Shown here piece after piece: positions 17,348-27,540 of a stretch of 64,000 nucleotides of DNA; the stretch's first letter is position 1; the number at the start of each line of letters is the position of its first letter. A program made the translations under genes and the position numbers. The stretch spans positions 22,756 to 86,755 of the forward strand of contig NZ_BAABCY010000006.1 of NCBI RefSeq assembly GCF_039539345.1, written 5' to 3'. Below the pieces are notes generated by a model that was given only the letters and a program-made list of their open reading frames with translations, was not told the origin of the DNA and ran no database searches. Source of the stretch: Snuella lapsa (GTDB taxonomy: Bacteria; Bacteroidota; Bacteroidia; Flavobacteriales; Flavobacteriaceae).

Positions 17348-18010
17348 CTAATTACTTTTGTAATTAAATAGTGTATGCCCTCCCTGAAGTACATATATCA
17401 TTCCGTTAGTGGACTGCAAATTGGACGTTCTTACTACAAACTTATCATCCTTTTCATCCGGATCGTTTATCGTTCTATCCCAGTCATCCCATTCGGATCC
17501 ATTCTTATAAGTAAAGTATACATACTCTGGGTACGATTCCAATTCGTTTCCATATTGGTTTGTGGGTTCCAAAGAGATACGACGCTCTTCTCCGTTTGTA
17601 GCGGTATATATTTTACCCTGATCTGGAGTCATATTATCCCGGGTTATTTTGCCGTTAAAAATATAACCTCCTAAATATTTAGTAAGTGTGTCTACCGGAA
17701 TGTCATTTACAGTATATTCTGCCAATGGATCGCTTTGGCGTAGTTCACTTAAAACTTTGTCAATATAGTGTTTAATGGACAGGTTGTTTGGCGCAAAAAT
17801 AGTGGTCTCGCCATTGACCAAGTCCTCCATACCCGCACGTTCAATAAGTATGGCCAAGGTGTCTAACTGCTCATGGGATCTAAAGAATTCCAAAGTAGTT
17901 GTACCAACATTTGGATTACTAAGGCCTCCATCTGTTAAATAGTCGCCACCATTGTCGCAGGCATAAACTGCAAAAAGCAGAAGTATTGGTAATATTATAT
18001 TTTTCATCAT
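17348..18010 (-). CDS. Fasciclin (FAS1) domain lipoprotein
   Basis: 220 residues, lipoprotein signal with lipobox Cys18 (LFAVYAC). The stretch LDTLAILIERAGMEDL followed by TTIFAPNNLSIKHYI is the FAS1 H1 region (the family pattern is TxFAPxDxAF), and the C-terminal MIYVLQGGHTLF block fits the end of the fold. FAS1 domains are adhesive or ligand-binding. It sits between SusD and the DUF5007-like gene, with 24- and 48-base gaps, so it belongs to the same import system and is likely exposed at the surface. Confidence 0.8.
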   Translation of the reverse strand: MMKNIILPILLLFAVYACDNGGDYLTDGGLSNPNVGTTTLEFFRSHEQLDTLAILIERAGMEDLVNGETTIFAPNNLSIKHYIDKVLSELRQSDPLAEYTVNDIPVDTLTKYLGGYIFNGKITRDNMTPDQGKIYTATNGEERRISLEPTNQYGNELESYPEYVYFTYKNGSEWDDWDRTINDPDEKDDKFVVRTSNLQSTNGMIYVLQGGHTLFNYKSN

Positions 18011-18034
18011 ATTATGTCTTGTCTTAAATTTTAC

Positions 18035-19579
18035 TTACAGTTTACCTCTCCAGTATTCTGTTTGAAGAATGGATGGGTTAATAGAAATTATGGAAGGGTG
18101 TACTGGCCAGAAATAACCTTTTTTATCGTTCCTTACCTGATTGGCCCAACTAACCCCTTCAAAGTAATCCATTCGAATTCTGTCGTAACCAGATTGGGCC
18201 TCACCAACAAATTCAATAGCGCGTTCATCAAAAATGGCCTTAAAGAGGGAAGTCCTATCTGTTGCCCCTGTGTAATTAGGAACATTTGCTTTGCTCCTAA
18301 CCATATTAATATCTGAAACTGCAGTAGTTCCGTTACCTGATCTGGCATTTGCTTCGGCTCTTAGTAAGTACATATCTGCTAAACGGAAAATTAAAATATT
18401 GGCTTCAGAGAACTGCGCATAGGCATTTTCCGAATCAGGATCTTGCGTCGAATACGAGTACTTCATTAAAAAAGAACCATTCGTTGTACCATATTCATAG
18501 AAAAACAACTCTTTACGTACATCATTTTCTCTATCTGAATCTGTAGCCATCATTTCATTACCATAAAAATCAGCGTTCCATCCCGGAGATCTGTTAGTAT
18601 TAACAGAAGAATAGGCGAAGGGATAATTTAAGGTTAACCCCGTATGACTGTTATCACCTTTTGTTACTCTAAAGGACTCATTAACATCTGAACTCACATT
18701 AATTTCAAATAAACTGGTTTCAGATTGTCCAATGCACATTCTGTCAACACCATTTTGTCCTTCAGAAGCATAATCGATTAAACTAGCTCCACTATTATTA
18801 ATAACGGAAGTAGTGGCATTAATAGCTTCTTGGATCATGGTACTGTTGTCATTATCTCTTCCTGCATACCATAAGGCAATGTGTGCTTTTAAAGCTTCTG
18901 CACTGGCTTTATTAGCTCTAATAGCCCAATCGGAAGCTCCAGGAGAAGAGTATTCCAATAAACTTATAGATTTATTAACAGCCTCTAATGCATAATCCAA
19001 AACTTCCAATTCTGGAGCTCTGCTTATATCAACTATATAACCGTCTTCTGTAACAAGCTGATCGATACTCTCTATGGATTCATCAATAATTGGCACATCT
19101 CCCCAAATACGAGCCATATAGAAATAGGTTAAAGCACGAACAAATGCAGCCTCTCCCATTATTCTGTTTTTGTCTTCAGTAGAATCGAATAAGTCATCAG
19201 ACATATCTTCTACATATAATTCCGTTGTAAGTGCCCAGTTAGCTGCTCTGTAAAAGTTCTTCCAGTTTCTTGAGGCATCTCTATAAGCTAAAACATAGTT
19301 CCCACTTCCTTCAATGTAGTTAACAATCCAGTTTCTACTATCCATAAAAGTCATACCAGTCCATTCTCCCCAATATAGGAAATTAGATTGCGTCATAATA
19401 GCTTCTTTAAATAAGCCATAAGCTCCAGCAACAGCCTGTTCTGCATTTGCCTGGCTAACCCAAAATACGTTTGGATGTGTAATACTTACTGGCTCCCTGT
19501 CTAAAAGGTCATTACAGCTTACAATTGTTAGTAAAGCCAAGACCAATCCATATATTTTTAAACTCTTAAATCGTTTCAT
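18035..19579 (-). CDS. SusD/RagB family nutrient-binding lipoprotein
   Basis: 514 residues with a lipoprotein signal (LLTIVSC, Cys22) and the SusD pattern: an N-terminal NAEQAVAGAYGLF helix, TPR-like middle (AFVRALTYFYMARIWGDVP), and the C-terminal FRLADMYLLRAEANAR and FDERAIEFVGE blocks. SusD proteins form the lid over the SusC transporter and capture the substrate. The gene begins 11 bases after SusC. No carbohydrate-active enzyme is in the same operon, so the ligand is not known. Confidence 0.95.
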   Translation of the reverse strand: MKRFKSLKIYGLVLALLTIVSCNDLLDREPVSITHPNVFWVSQANAEQAVAGAYGLFKEAIMTQSNFLYWGEWTGMTFMDSRNWIVNYIEGSGNYVLAYRDASRNWKNFYRAANWALTTELYVEDMSDDLFDSTEDKNRIMGEAAFVRALTYFYMARIWGDVPIIDESIESIDQLVTEDGYIVDISRAPELEVLDYALEAVNKSISLLEYSSPGASDWAIRANKASAEALKAHIALWYAGRDNDNSTMIQEAINATTSVINNSGASLIDYASEGQNGVDRMCIGQSETSLFEINVSSDVNESFRVTKGDNSHTGLTLNYPFAYSSVNTNRSPGWNADFYGNEMMATDSDRENDVRKELFFYEYGTTNGSFLMKYSYSTQDPDSENAYAQFSEANILIFRLADMYLLRAEANARSGNGTTAVSDINMVRSKANVPNYTGATDRTSLFKAIFDERAIEFVGEAQSGYDRIRMDYFEGVSWANQVRNDKKGYFWPVHPSIISINPSILQTEYWRGKL

Positions 19580-19590
19580 AATCTTTTAAT

Positions 19591-22500
19591 TTAAAATTTA
19601 GTATCAATTCCTATTGAAATTGTTCTGGCTTGAGGATATCCATTTCCATAAGTATATCCTTTGGCATCTACCATAGAAGCATCCACTACTTTTTTAGAAC
19701 GTTGCCATTGGTAAGGGTTCAATACCGAAGCGTACAAACGCAGTCTGGTAAGGCCAATATTTTTCATAAAGGTTTCCTTTTGATCGAAAGTATAACCAAT
19801 GGACGCATTAGTAATTTTCCAATAATCACCGCTTTCTATCCATAGTGTTTGATTACCTCTAAATCCGTAAAAAGGCCCACCGATGCTACCCACGGTAGGG
19901 TATAAAGCAGGAAAATCAACACCTGCCGCTCCATCGCCCGGTTGTTCCCAAAATGTATGTGCACTTAAGTCTGCCAAACCTCTTCTTGCCCAAGCATCAC
20001 CAGTGCGATCATACGCATCCAAATAAGCATTTAGTACGGTGTTTTTTATGTCTGCACCAAAAGAGAACTGGCTATAAGCTTGCAAGTACCAGCCTTTATA
20101 TTTAAAGTTTATGTTAAAAGCTCCTTGTATATCCGGAATTGGAGAAAACTCAGTTGCGAGTTTTTGGTCATGCTCTTCATTCAAAAGGTAATCACCGTTC
20201 AAATCTCTCCATATAGGGAAACCAGGTCTTATAGCCGCCCAGGCTGCTTTACCTGTTAACGGCTCACCTGTAAATGGGTTTACGGGTAACTGACTTAAAT
20301 CGTCTATAATATAATCGTTGATAAACATTTTATATAAGTTAAGTGGTCTACCCACCACATAACCATAATTACCTCCTATATAATCACGATTACCATTAGG
20401 AAGCTTTGATATAAAGTTTTTATTCTGCGAAAAAACAGCCGTTAAGTCCAGATTAAAATCACTGGTTCTTGGAAATACTTTATAGCGTAAAATCGTTTCC
20501 CATCCGTAGTTTAAAACGCCTGCAATATTGGCAGGAGCATAATTATAGCCTGAATAAGCAGGGAAACTCACATCGAAGAATAATTGATCGGTACTCTTAT
20601 TATAGGCTTCAAAACTCACATTGAATCTATGGTTAAACATTTCAAGGTCAAAACCAATATTCCATTGTTCGGTTTCTTCCCATGTCAATGCGGAGTTTCC
20701 TATTCTGTTGTAATTTGGAATTACACCAGTAACACCTGCATAAGAGGACACATTCATTTGATTTGCCCAGAATGTATTACCTCCGTAACCTAAGCTGTAA
20801 GCTCCATATCTTCTATAGTTTTCAGAGAATTGCTTTCCGTTAATTCCCCAGCTTCCTCGTACTTTTAAATAATCTATCACATTGGTAAGCGGTTCAAAGA
20901 AGGGCTCTTCGGAGATCGTCCAGCTTCCCGCCATTGAATAGAATTTTGCCCAACGCACATCCTCCCCAAATCGAGAGGAACCATCGATACTAAAAGTACC
21001 ATCAAACCGATAACGATTTTTAAACATATAAGACCCACGTCCATAATATGATATTAAAGCATTTTCACTTATATCTGTATCTCCAGTAATCTCATCTGAG
21101 GCATATCTACCATTAATAACCTTGATGGCATCACTACCAAAACCAAAAGCAGCCAACCTCATCGTTTCATATTGGTTATAATCTACACGATTACCAATAA
21201 CACCCGTTACCTGATGATCACCACTATTAAATTCTTTAAACAAACTTAAATAAGTATCCGCGGTAAGATTGTTTCTATTGTAAAGCGAGTAACTCGCAAA
21301 TCCGTCTCCTTCTGTCCTAATAGTCGAAGGTTCGTAGAAATTCTTTTTATTACTATTATATACGTAACTCAATTGAGAGTTCACCGTTAACCAATCTGTA
21401 AGATCTAAATTAGCAAAATTAGAAAGTGTTAAACCATAAGTTCTATCGGTATTTAACTTTTCATTTAATTCACCTTTTAAAGATTTGCGCCGTGCTTCGG
21501 AGATATAAAACAGGGACGAATTTAATCCCGCTGGGTTAACTGGTAGCGATGAATTTAGACTATAATTATATTGAACACCATAATAAGGGTTTCCTTGACC
21601 TGTTAATTGATCGCCATAAGTAAATCTGGTGATGAGCTGATCTTTAAATTTTTTACCGGCTTTGAAGTTTAAATTAGAACTAAACGTTATCCTTTTTATA
21701 CCGGTCCCCTTTACAACACCTTCCTGATCGTCGTACCCTAATGACACCCTATAATTTGTTTCTTCACTTCCGCCACGCATACTCATATTGTATTTTTGAG
21801 CAATACCGGTTCTGTAAAACAACCCTTGATAGTCTACATTATTATTAAATGCAGGGTTTAAACTATCTGATAACACCATGGGTGTTGTACCGTTTTGCAA
21901 CTCGTAAGGTGCCCACCAATTGTTTATCATATCCCATTTGGCATTACGCTCTGCAGCACCTACAAGCATAGGAGCTAACTCGGGTTTTGGCTGAATCCCT
22001 ATACTAGAAGAAAAGGTAAATTCGGGTCTTGCTAAAGATTTTCCTTTTTTGGTTTCGATAATAATAACCCCATTAGCTCCTCTGGAACCATAAATGGCTG
22101 CGGCCGAAGCATCCTTTAAAACATCAATACTTTCAATATCATTGGGGTTTAATGATGCCAGGAAATCTTGATTGGATACGTTATAACCTGCTAAATCTTC
22201 CAAACTTGTTTGTACACCATCTACAACATATAAAGGGTTACTGTAAGCTATATCGGCATCAATGTTCGCCCCAATACTGGTATTTCCTCTAATCACCAAA
22301 GCACCCCTACCCGCCGGAGCTCCAGTCATAGTGACGCTTTGCATACCTGGTACTTGGGTTGCAATAAGCCCTGACACATTCAAAACAGGAATTCCTTCAA
22401 TCGCATCAGATTTAACGCTAGATACGGCCCCTGTGACTTCTCTTTTAGACACTTTTTGATACCCAATAAGCACGATTTCATCTAACTCAGATGCTGATTC

Positions 22501-23145
22501 GTTTAAAGTAACATTAATGGTTGTTTGGTCGGCAATTGGAATCTCCTTAGTTGTAAACCCTATATATGAAAAGACTAACACCGCATTAGGGTCTTTTGCT
22601 TTTAGGGTATAATTTCCATCAAAATCGGTTGAAGTTCCCGTGTTGGTTCCTTTTACAAGAACCGTTACACCTAGCATAGGCATCGCATTCCCGTCTACCA
22701 CCTTACCTTTAATCAAATACTCTTGAGGTTTAATATCTGACAGCTCAATCGGAGAAATTTTAGGCATAACCGTCTTTTCCTTACTTACATTTGATTTAAG
22801 AACAATTTGTTCATCTATAACCTTAAAAGTAACTGGCTGCTTATCAAACAAGTATTTTAATATTTTTGAAATGCGTTCCTTTTTTGCTTTAATGGAAACA
22901 ATTCTTTTTACATCAACTTGATCTGTATTGACAAAAAACTTGAAGTCAGAAGCTGTTTCTATTTCTTCAAGCACCTTTTCAATAGCTACATTTTCGAGAT
23001 CCAACGAAATTCTAAAACTTTGAGAATACGTATTGGCATGTATTTGAAAAAGTGTTATCAATATAAAAAATGAGGTTATCTTCATTTTTAAATCGAATTT
23101 AAAAAGAGTAAAGTCATTACTCTTTACTTTACAAAGTATTTTCAT
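19591..23145 (-). CDS. SusC/RagA TonB-linked outer-membrane transporter with N-terminal signalling domain
   Basis: About 1184 residues from the ATG at 23145. A GTG 42 bases earlier would add 14 residues. After the signal peptide (ending NTYSQ) there is a secretin/TonB short (STN) domain over roughly 70 residues, a carboxypeptidase-like domain (IKGKVVDGNAMPMLGVTVLVKGT), the plug with the SusC motif ASAAAIYGSRGANGVI and a 22-strand barrel. The STN domain is the part that talks to FecR anti-sigma factors, which matches the FecR and sigma genes immediately upstream. It should therefore both import a ligand and report its presence. Confidence 0.93.
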   Translation of the reverse strand: MKILCKVKSNDFTLFKFDLKMKITSFFILITLFQIHANTYSQSFRISLDLENVAIEKVLEEIETASDFKFFVNTDQVDVKRIVSIKAKKERISKILKYLFDKQPVTFKVIDEQIVLKSNVSKEKTVMPKISPIELSDIKPQEYLIKGKVVDGNAMPMLGVTVLVKGTNTGTSTDFDGNYTLKAKDPNAVLVFSYIGFTTKEIPIADQTTINVTLNESASELDEIVLIGYQKVSKREVTGAVSSVKSDAIEGIPVLNVSGLIATQVPGMQSVTMTGAPAGRGALVIRGNTSIGANIDADIAYSNPLYVVDGVQTSLEDLAGYNVSNQDFLASLNPNDIESIDVLKDASAAAIYGSRGANGVIIIETKKGKSLARPEFTFSSSIGIQPKPELAPMLVGAAERNAKWDMINNWWAPYELQNGTTPMVLSDSLNPAFNNNVDYQGLFYRTGIAQKYNMSMRGGSEETNYRVSLGYDDQEGVVKGTGIKRITFSSNLNFKAGKKFKDQLITRFTYGDQLTGQGNPYYGVQYNYSLNSSLPVNPAGLNSSLFYISEARRKSLKGELNEKLNTDRTYGLTLSNFANLDLTDWLTVNSQLSYVYNSNKKNFYEPSTIRTEGDGFASYSLYNRNNLTADTYLSLFKEFNSGDHQVTGVIGNRVDYNQYETMRLAAFGFGSDAIKVINGRYASDEITGDTDISENALISYYGRGSYMFKNRYRFDGTFSIDGSSRFGEDVRWAKFYSMAGSWTISEEPFFEPLTNVIDYLKVRGSWGINGKQFSENYRRYGAYSLGYGGNTFWANQMNVSSYAGVTGVIPNYNRIGNSALTWEETEQWNIGFDLEMFNHRFNVSFEAYNKSTDQLFFDVSFPAYSGYNYAPANIAGVLNYGWETILRYKVFPRTSDFNLDLTAVFSQNKNFISKLPNGNRDYIGGNYGYVVGRPLNLYKMFINDYIIDDLSQLPVNPFTGEPLTGKAAWAAIRPGFPIWRDLNGDYLLNEEHDQKLATEFSPIPDIQGAFNINFKYKGWYLQAYSQFSFGADIKNTVLNAYLDAYDRTGDAWARRGLADLSAHTFWEQPGDGAAGVDFPALYPTVGSIGGPFYGFRGNQTLWIESGDYWKITNASIGYTFDQKETFMKNIGLTRLRLYASVLNPYQWQRSKKVVDASMVDAKGYTYGNGYPQARTISIGIDTKF

Positions 23146-23328
23146 AAATTTGTGTTTGGTTGTTTTTTTTGATTTAAATGCAATCACTTTATATTCCGGG
23201 AAATGTTGCGACCATTTTCCGGTTTTTTGTGACTTTTTTGTAAAAGAGATTTTATGTCTTAGTGTTTCATCGGCAATACTAATTTTTATGGTTAATAATT
23301 AATTCTAAATTTTATAATTGGTTTACTG

Positions 23329-24480
23329 TTATTCTATAACTATCTTTTTGTTCTTAATTTTATAAATGATATTTGAACCACTACTTAATGTTTGCAAAAC
23401 TTGCTCGATAGTTTCATTGGTAAAACTAGCATTAAACGTACTTTCTTCTAAAACTGCATTCTTGTTTTGTATGGTGACATTGTAATACCGCTCTAATTTT
23501 TTTCTAATAATCTTAAATGGTGTATGTTTAAAAATCAGCTTTCTGTCCATCCAAGCCGTATAAATATCTGTTTCTACTTCTTCAACATCAATTTCACGTT
23601 GCTTCTTATCCCATGAAGCTTTATCATTAGGGCTCAATATCGCAGCTTCTTTTAGGTTAAACGGTTCTTCTTTCTTATATATGCCCACAGAACCTTCCAA
23701 TAGCACAGTGTTAATAGCCCTATCTTCTTCATAACTGGAGATATTAAAAGTAGTTCCTAAAGCTCTAACATTTATTTTATCGTCAACTGTCACAATAAAG
23801 GGATGTTCTTTATCTTTAGCCACTTCAAAATAGGCTTCTCCATCCAAGAATATATTCCTTTCCATACCCTTGATAAATTTTACTGGATACTTTAGAGTGG
23901 TTCCTGCGTTTAAAAAAACATGAGTCCCATCAGATAAGCGCAAATCAAATAATTTACCATAAGGAACGGTTAACGTATTATATACTAGTTTTTCCACCTC
24001 GGAATCACTCGAATAAATCAAATGTTTACCTATATATTGCCCAACTACGTTTCCGTTAGCATCTTTAACTTGTGTGTTACCATCTTCACGAATGGTCTTA
24101 ACCTCTCCATTGTCTAAGGTTAAGATTACATCATTTTTATCGAGAGACCCCTTAAAGAACAACTGATTCCTAAAGACATAGATACTTGAAACACAAAAAA
24201 TACCCAGAATTAAAATGGCTGCAAACTTTAAATATCCACGTTTTCTCTTTAGAAAACTGTTTGGATATTGGTTACCATTCCTAGCTATTCGTTTTTGGAT
24301 CTTTTTATACAAATTGTCTTGAATTAGCTGTCGCTCTCCATGTTTGGCCTCTACCCATCCTTCATCATCCTTTTGATAACTTTGTAAAAATTTTTCCAAC
24401 AGCTTTTTTTCTGTTGGTGTGCATCGCCCTTCAAGATATTTATCTATAAGGCTTTCTATTTCTTTTCTAGATGACTGCAT
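23329..24480 (-). CDS. FecR-family anti-sigma factor
   Basis: 383 residues. A cytoplasmic N-terminus of about 85 residues is followed by one membrane segment (AAILILGIFCVSSIYVF), then a periplasmic FecR domain (GEVKTI, LRLSDGTHVFLNAGTTLKYP, DGEAYFEVAKDKEHPF) and the C-terminal DUF4974 region that contacts the transporter's STN domain. It would hold the ECF sigma factor inactive until the SusC-type receptor binds its ligand. Order sigma, anti-sigma, SusC is the standard arrangement for such trans-envelope signalling. Confidence 0.92.
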   Translation of the reverse strand: MQSSRKEIESLIDKYLEGRCTPTEKKLLEKFLQSYQKDDEGWVEAKHGERQLIQDNLYKKIQKRIARNGNQYPNSFLKRKRGYLKFAAILILGIFCVSSIYVFRNQLFFKGSLDKNDVILTLDNGEVKTIREDGNTQVKDANGNVVGQYIGKHLIYSSDSEVEKLVYNTLTVPYGKLFDLRLSDGTHVFLNAGTTLKYPVKFIKGMERNIFLDGEAYFEVAKDKEHPFIVTVDDKINVRALGTTFNISSYEEDRAINTVLLEGSVGIYKKEEPFNLKEAAILSPNDKASWDKKQREIDVEEVETDIYTAWMDRKLIFKHTPFKIIRKKLERYYNVTIQNKNAVLEESTFNASFTNETIEQVLQTLSSGSNIIYKIKNKKIVIE

Positions 24481-24661
24481 TATATTTAGTATAGTTTAGT
24501 GTTAATTTGGAATCGCTACATTATATAAGTTCCATTTAGGGCAAGATGGTACTATACTTTTTTTATTTTTTTTTTACCACATGAGTATTGCCAATTGACA
24601 AACCGGCTTCAAAACGAAGAAATTATTAAAGACAATTATTTTCTCTCACCCTTACAACAAC

Positions 24662-25237
24662 CTAATAGACAAGCAAGTATAAAAAGAGAAGTAAAACAAC
24701 ATAAGATTCCTTTTCCAAATGCACTTTTAGGTGTTTGAGAGCCACTGAAATCTGATTCTTTACTGTCCTAATAGAGATATTTAGTTTATCTGCTATCTCT
24801 TTGTGCGATAAACATTCAAAACGACTTAAATAAAAAATTTCCTGACATCTTTTGGGTAGTTTTTCGCTATGGATGGCAACTATTCTTTCTAAGTCTTGTA
24901 GGGTTATCATGTCGTATGGAGATTCACTTGTTTCTTTTATATTGTGAAATTTTTCGATGTCCATATCTATAAACTTAGTATCCCTAAAATGTTTATATAT
25001 CTTAAATTTTAAAGATTGAAATAAGTATCCCGATATATTATGAATATTGGTAGTATTCCTATTTTTCCAAAGGGTAAAGAAAATGTCCTGTACCAAATCT
25101 TCACATATTTTTTTATCCTTTAAAATGTTAAAAGCATAAACATACAATTTATCCCAATGGTTTAAGTAAACAACCCTAAATGTTTTAGAGTTGATTAAAT
25201 TCTGGTTTTCATCTTTATGGAGAAAATGCTTTTTCAT
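24662..25237 (-). CDS. ECF RNA polymerase sigma factor
   Basis: 191 residues with sigma region 2 (AFNILKDKKICEDLVQDIFFTLW) and region 4 (LSRFECLSHKEIADKLNISIRTVKNQIS) of the Bacteroidota sigma-70-like ECF group. The C-terminus has a hydrophobic tail (VVLLLFLYLLVY), which is unusual for a soluble factor and might tether it to the membrane. It should direct transcription of the SusC/SusD operon downstream under control of the FecR protein. A TAnnTTTG box lies 23 bases upstream. Confidence 0.92.
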   Translation of the reverse strand: MKKHFLHKDENQNLINSKTFRVVYLNHWDKLYVYAFNILKDKKICEDLVQDIFFTLWKNRNTTNIHNISGYLFQSLKFKIYKHFRDTKFIDMDIEKFHNIKETSESPYDMITLQDLERIVAIHSEKLPKRCQEIFYLSRFECLSHKEIADKLNISIRTVKNQISVALKHLKVHLEKESYVVLLLFLYLLVY

Positions 25238-25260
25238 TTACTTTGAAGAAAGTAATTCTT

Positions 25261-25268
25261 CAAATATA
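25261..25268 (-). promoter_or_regulatory. Candidate -7 promoter box of the ECF sigma gene
   Basis: On the minus strand it reads TATATTTG, an exact TAnnTTTG match 23 bases before the ATG. A -33 TTTG is not seen at the expected spacing. This suggests housekeeping expression of the sigma factor itself. Confidence 0.4.
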
Positions 25269-25511
25269 GAAATTTATTTAAGAAATACTATCTATCCCCA
25301 ACCAAGTTATCCTGTATAGTATGCAGATATTTACAATCATTTTCATATTAATGTTACTTTGCCCATTAGATACAAAAAAAACCTACAAATTCAACATGAA
25401 AAGACAATGAATTAAAAGTGTTACTAAAATATTTTCTTGGATTATTTAAAGAACTAATATTACAGAAAACTTTTAGATGTACCTTTAACAATCGAAACCA
25501 ACCAATTTTAC

Positions 25512-26624
25512 ATGACCTTTATTTACTTTTCATACTTACTTTTAATAGGATGCTTTCTATACGGATTTGATAAGGTTAGACCTTTTAAAATTAAAGTAAA
25601 GAAAGCCGAAATATCTTTTTCCATTATCATTCCTTTTAGGAACGAAGCCGAAAATTTACCGAAACTATTAACATCTATAACTTTACTAGAATACCCTTCA
25701 TCTCTGTTTGAGGTTATCTTTATAGATGATGATTCCAACGATCATTCTAAACTCTTAATAAAAAAAACTGCTGCCAGTTCGCCTGTAAACATCAGGGTTA
25801 TACCTAATAAAAGGATCAGTTATTCTCCAAAAAAAGATGCCATTACTGAAGCTATTAACCAATCTAAATATGAATGGATTATCACCACAGATGCCGATTG
25901 CATATTGCCTAAAGACTGGCTACATAGCTTTAATAGTTTTATTCTAGAAAATGACACTTTATGCATTGCTGCTCCGGTTACATATAACACAGGAAAGTCA
26001 TTTTTAGATCGTTTCCAATTACTGGACATGTTGAGTTTACAAGGAGCTACCATAGGAGGTTTTGGCTTAAAAAAGCCTTTTTTATGTAATGGTGCTAATT
26101 TATGCTACAAAAAATCAATTTTTAAGAGTTTACATGGTTTTAATGGCAATGAAGATATTGCTGGCGGTGACGACATTTTCTTCCTCGAAAAAGCAGTAAA
26201 AGCCTACCCTAGTCAAGTGCATTATTTAAAATGTCAACAAGCAATTGTTACCACCGCAACGCAAGATTCATGGCCAGATCTCCTATCCCAGCGTGTACGT
26301 TGGGCTGCTAAAACGAGTGCTTATAACAACTGGTTCGGGAAACTCACCGGATTAGTTGTATTACTAATGAACAGTTGGATTGTTTGTGGCTTAATATTAA
26401 CTTTAGCTGGAGTTTTTAACAGTTCTTACTTTCTTTATTCATTGCTCATTAAATTTTGTGTTGATTTTTATTTAATTTATAAAACCGCTGCATTTTTTAA
26501 CACTAAATCTGCATTAAGCAGTTATACTTTGGCCTTCTTTATCTACCCTTTTTTCAGCACGTATATCGCTGCTAACTCTATTTTTAAGGGCTACACATGG
26601 AAAGCAAGGTATTTTAACAAATAG
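25512..26624 (+). CDS. Family 2 glycosyltransferase, membrane-bound
   Basis: 370 residues. An N-terminal membrane segment (residues 3-18) is followed by a GT-A fold: SIIIPFRNE at 37-45, IDDDS at 71-75, the DAD metal motif at 127-129, GGDD at 218-221 and QRVRW at 260-264, the last being the signature of processive or polyprenol-dependent GT2 enzymes. Two or three C-terminal membrane helices follow. It most likely builds a cell-surface or lipid-linked glycan at the inner membrane. The sugar and acceptor cannot be told. It is transcribed with the next gene (34-base gap). Confidence 0.88.
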   Translation: MTFIYFSYLLLIGCFLYGFDKVRPFKIKVKKAEISFSIIIPFRNEAENLPKLLTSITLLEYPSSLFEVIFIDDDSNDHSKLLIKKTAASSPVNIRVIPNKRISYSPKKDAITEAINQSKYEWIITTDADCILPKDWLHSFNSFILENDTLCIAAPVTYNTGKSFLDRFQLLDMLSLQGATIGGFGLKKPFLCNGANLCYKKSIFKSLHGFNGNEDIAGGDDIFFLEKAVKAYPSQVHYLKCQQAIVTTATQDSWPDLLSQRVRWAAKTSAYNNWFGKLTGLVVLLMNSWIVCGLILTLAGVFNSSYFLYSLLIKFCVDFYLIYKTAAFFNTKSALSSYTLAFFIYPFFSTYIAANSIFKGYTWKARYFNK

Positions 26625-26658
26625 TAGTTTTATTTATTTTCGTAGCTTTATATGTTTT

Positions 26659-27540
26659 TTGAAAACTTCATGTTTCATGAGAGCTTTATTTTTTCTACTG
26701 TGTGTTCTGCTATTAAGTTCGTTAAATTGTTTGTCTCAAACAACCTATACAGTAAATGGAGAGCCACTACTGCTCAAGACTGAAATTAAAGGCGCTTTAC
26801 ACCTACTATCTTTTCGGAAAAATGATCAATATCGTTTTTTTATTAAGGATAAAAATGATACTATCACAGAGTTAATTCATCCCAGTAGTGCCGGTAACAC
26901 ATATAAAAAGACATTAGAGTTACTAACTAAAGGCACAAATATGTCAGCAAAAAATGTTGGCTTTGGACGTTACAGCTTAAAACAGTTCATTAGAGCCTAT
27001 AATTCCAATGGCCACAAAAGATATGCTTACACAGGAGAGCGTGTTCAGGCCCAATCCCGGATAGGCATTTATAGCGGTATTACAAATCACCCATTTATAG
27101 ACACTCCAGAACAGGCTTCTTCTGCTTTTCTTGGAGCCATCTTTGAAATTTACGAAAAAAATAGTGCCGCCAGACAAAGTGGTTATTTAAGTTTTGAGCA
27201 GGCTTTAGACAACAACCACATAAATTATGTTTCCTCACAATTTGCTCTAGGTTACAGGTTTCGGTTTATAAAAAACAATATAGGAAGTACATTCCTTAAC
27301 TTGCAAATGGCACATTTTACATTTTCGAATCGCACTTTTACCCAAGCAAACGGCACCGATGAGCATGAAAAAAACACCAGTTTTAGTGTCCCTTTAATAT
27401 TTGGACTAGGATCTGATATAAAGTTGGGAAATACCAGTTTTATAACTTTTAATTGTAACGAAATATTTGCTGTATTTGCAGACTACCATAATAGCTTTCC
27501 TCTTAACTTTTCGTTTGGATATAAGTTTAATTTACCTTAA
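26659..27540 (+). CDS. Exported protein, probable outer-membrane beta-barrel, family unknown
   Basis: Up to 293 residues. Translation may start at the second Met (residue 7), giving the signal peptide LFFLLCVLLLSSLNCLSQ. The mature protein has a soluble first third (a short beta domain around residues 30-75) and then alternating strands ending FPLNFSFGYKFNLP, where the terminal aromatic-rich strand is typical of barrels. I do not recognise a family. It follows the glycosyltransferase gene and overlaps the 3' end of the convergent lipoprotein gene by 14 bases. Confidence 0.6.
   Translation: MKTSCFMRALFFLLCVLLLSSLNCLSQTTYTVNGEPLLLKTEIKGALHLLSFRKNDQYRFFIKDKNDTITELIHPSSAGNTYKKTLELLTKGTNMSAKNVGFGRYSLKQFIRAYNSNGHKRYAYTGERVQAQSRIGIYSGITNHPFIDTPEQASSAFLGAIFEIYEKNSAARQSGYLSFEQALDNNHINYVSSQFALGYRFRFIKNNIGSTFLNLQMAHFTFSNRTFTQANGTDEHEKNTSFSVPLIFGLGSDIKLGNTSFITFNCNEIFAVFADYHNSFPLNFSFGYKFNLP

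Noticed and set aside
25321..25410. A 29-codon frame with a hydrophobic start upstream of the glycosyltransferase gene
   Set aside because: Too short and without a promoter box, conserved motif or operon link to support it.
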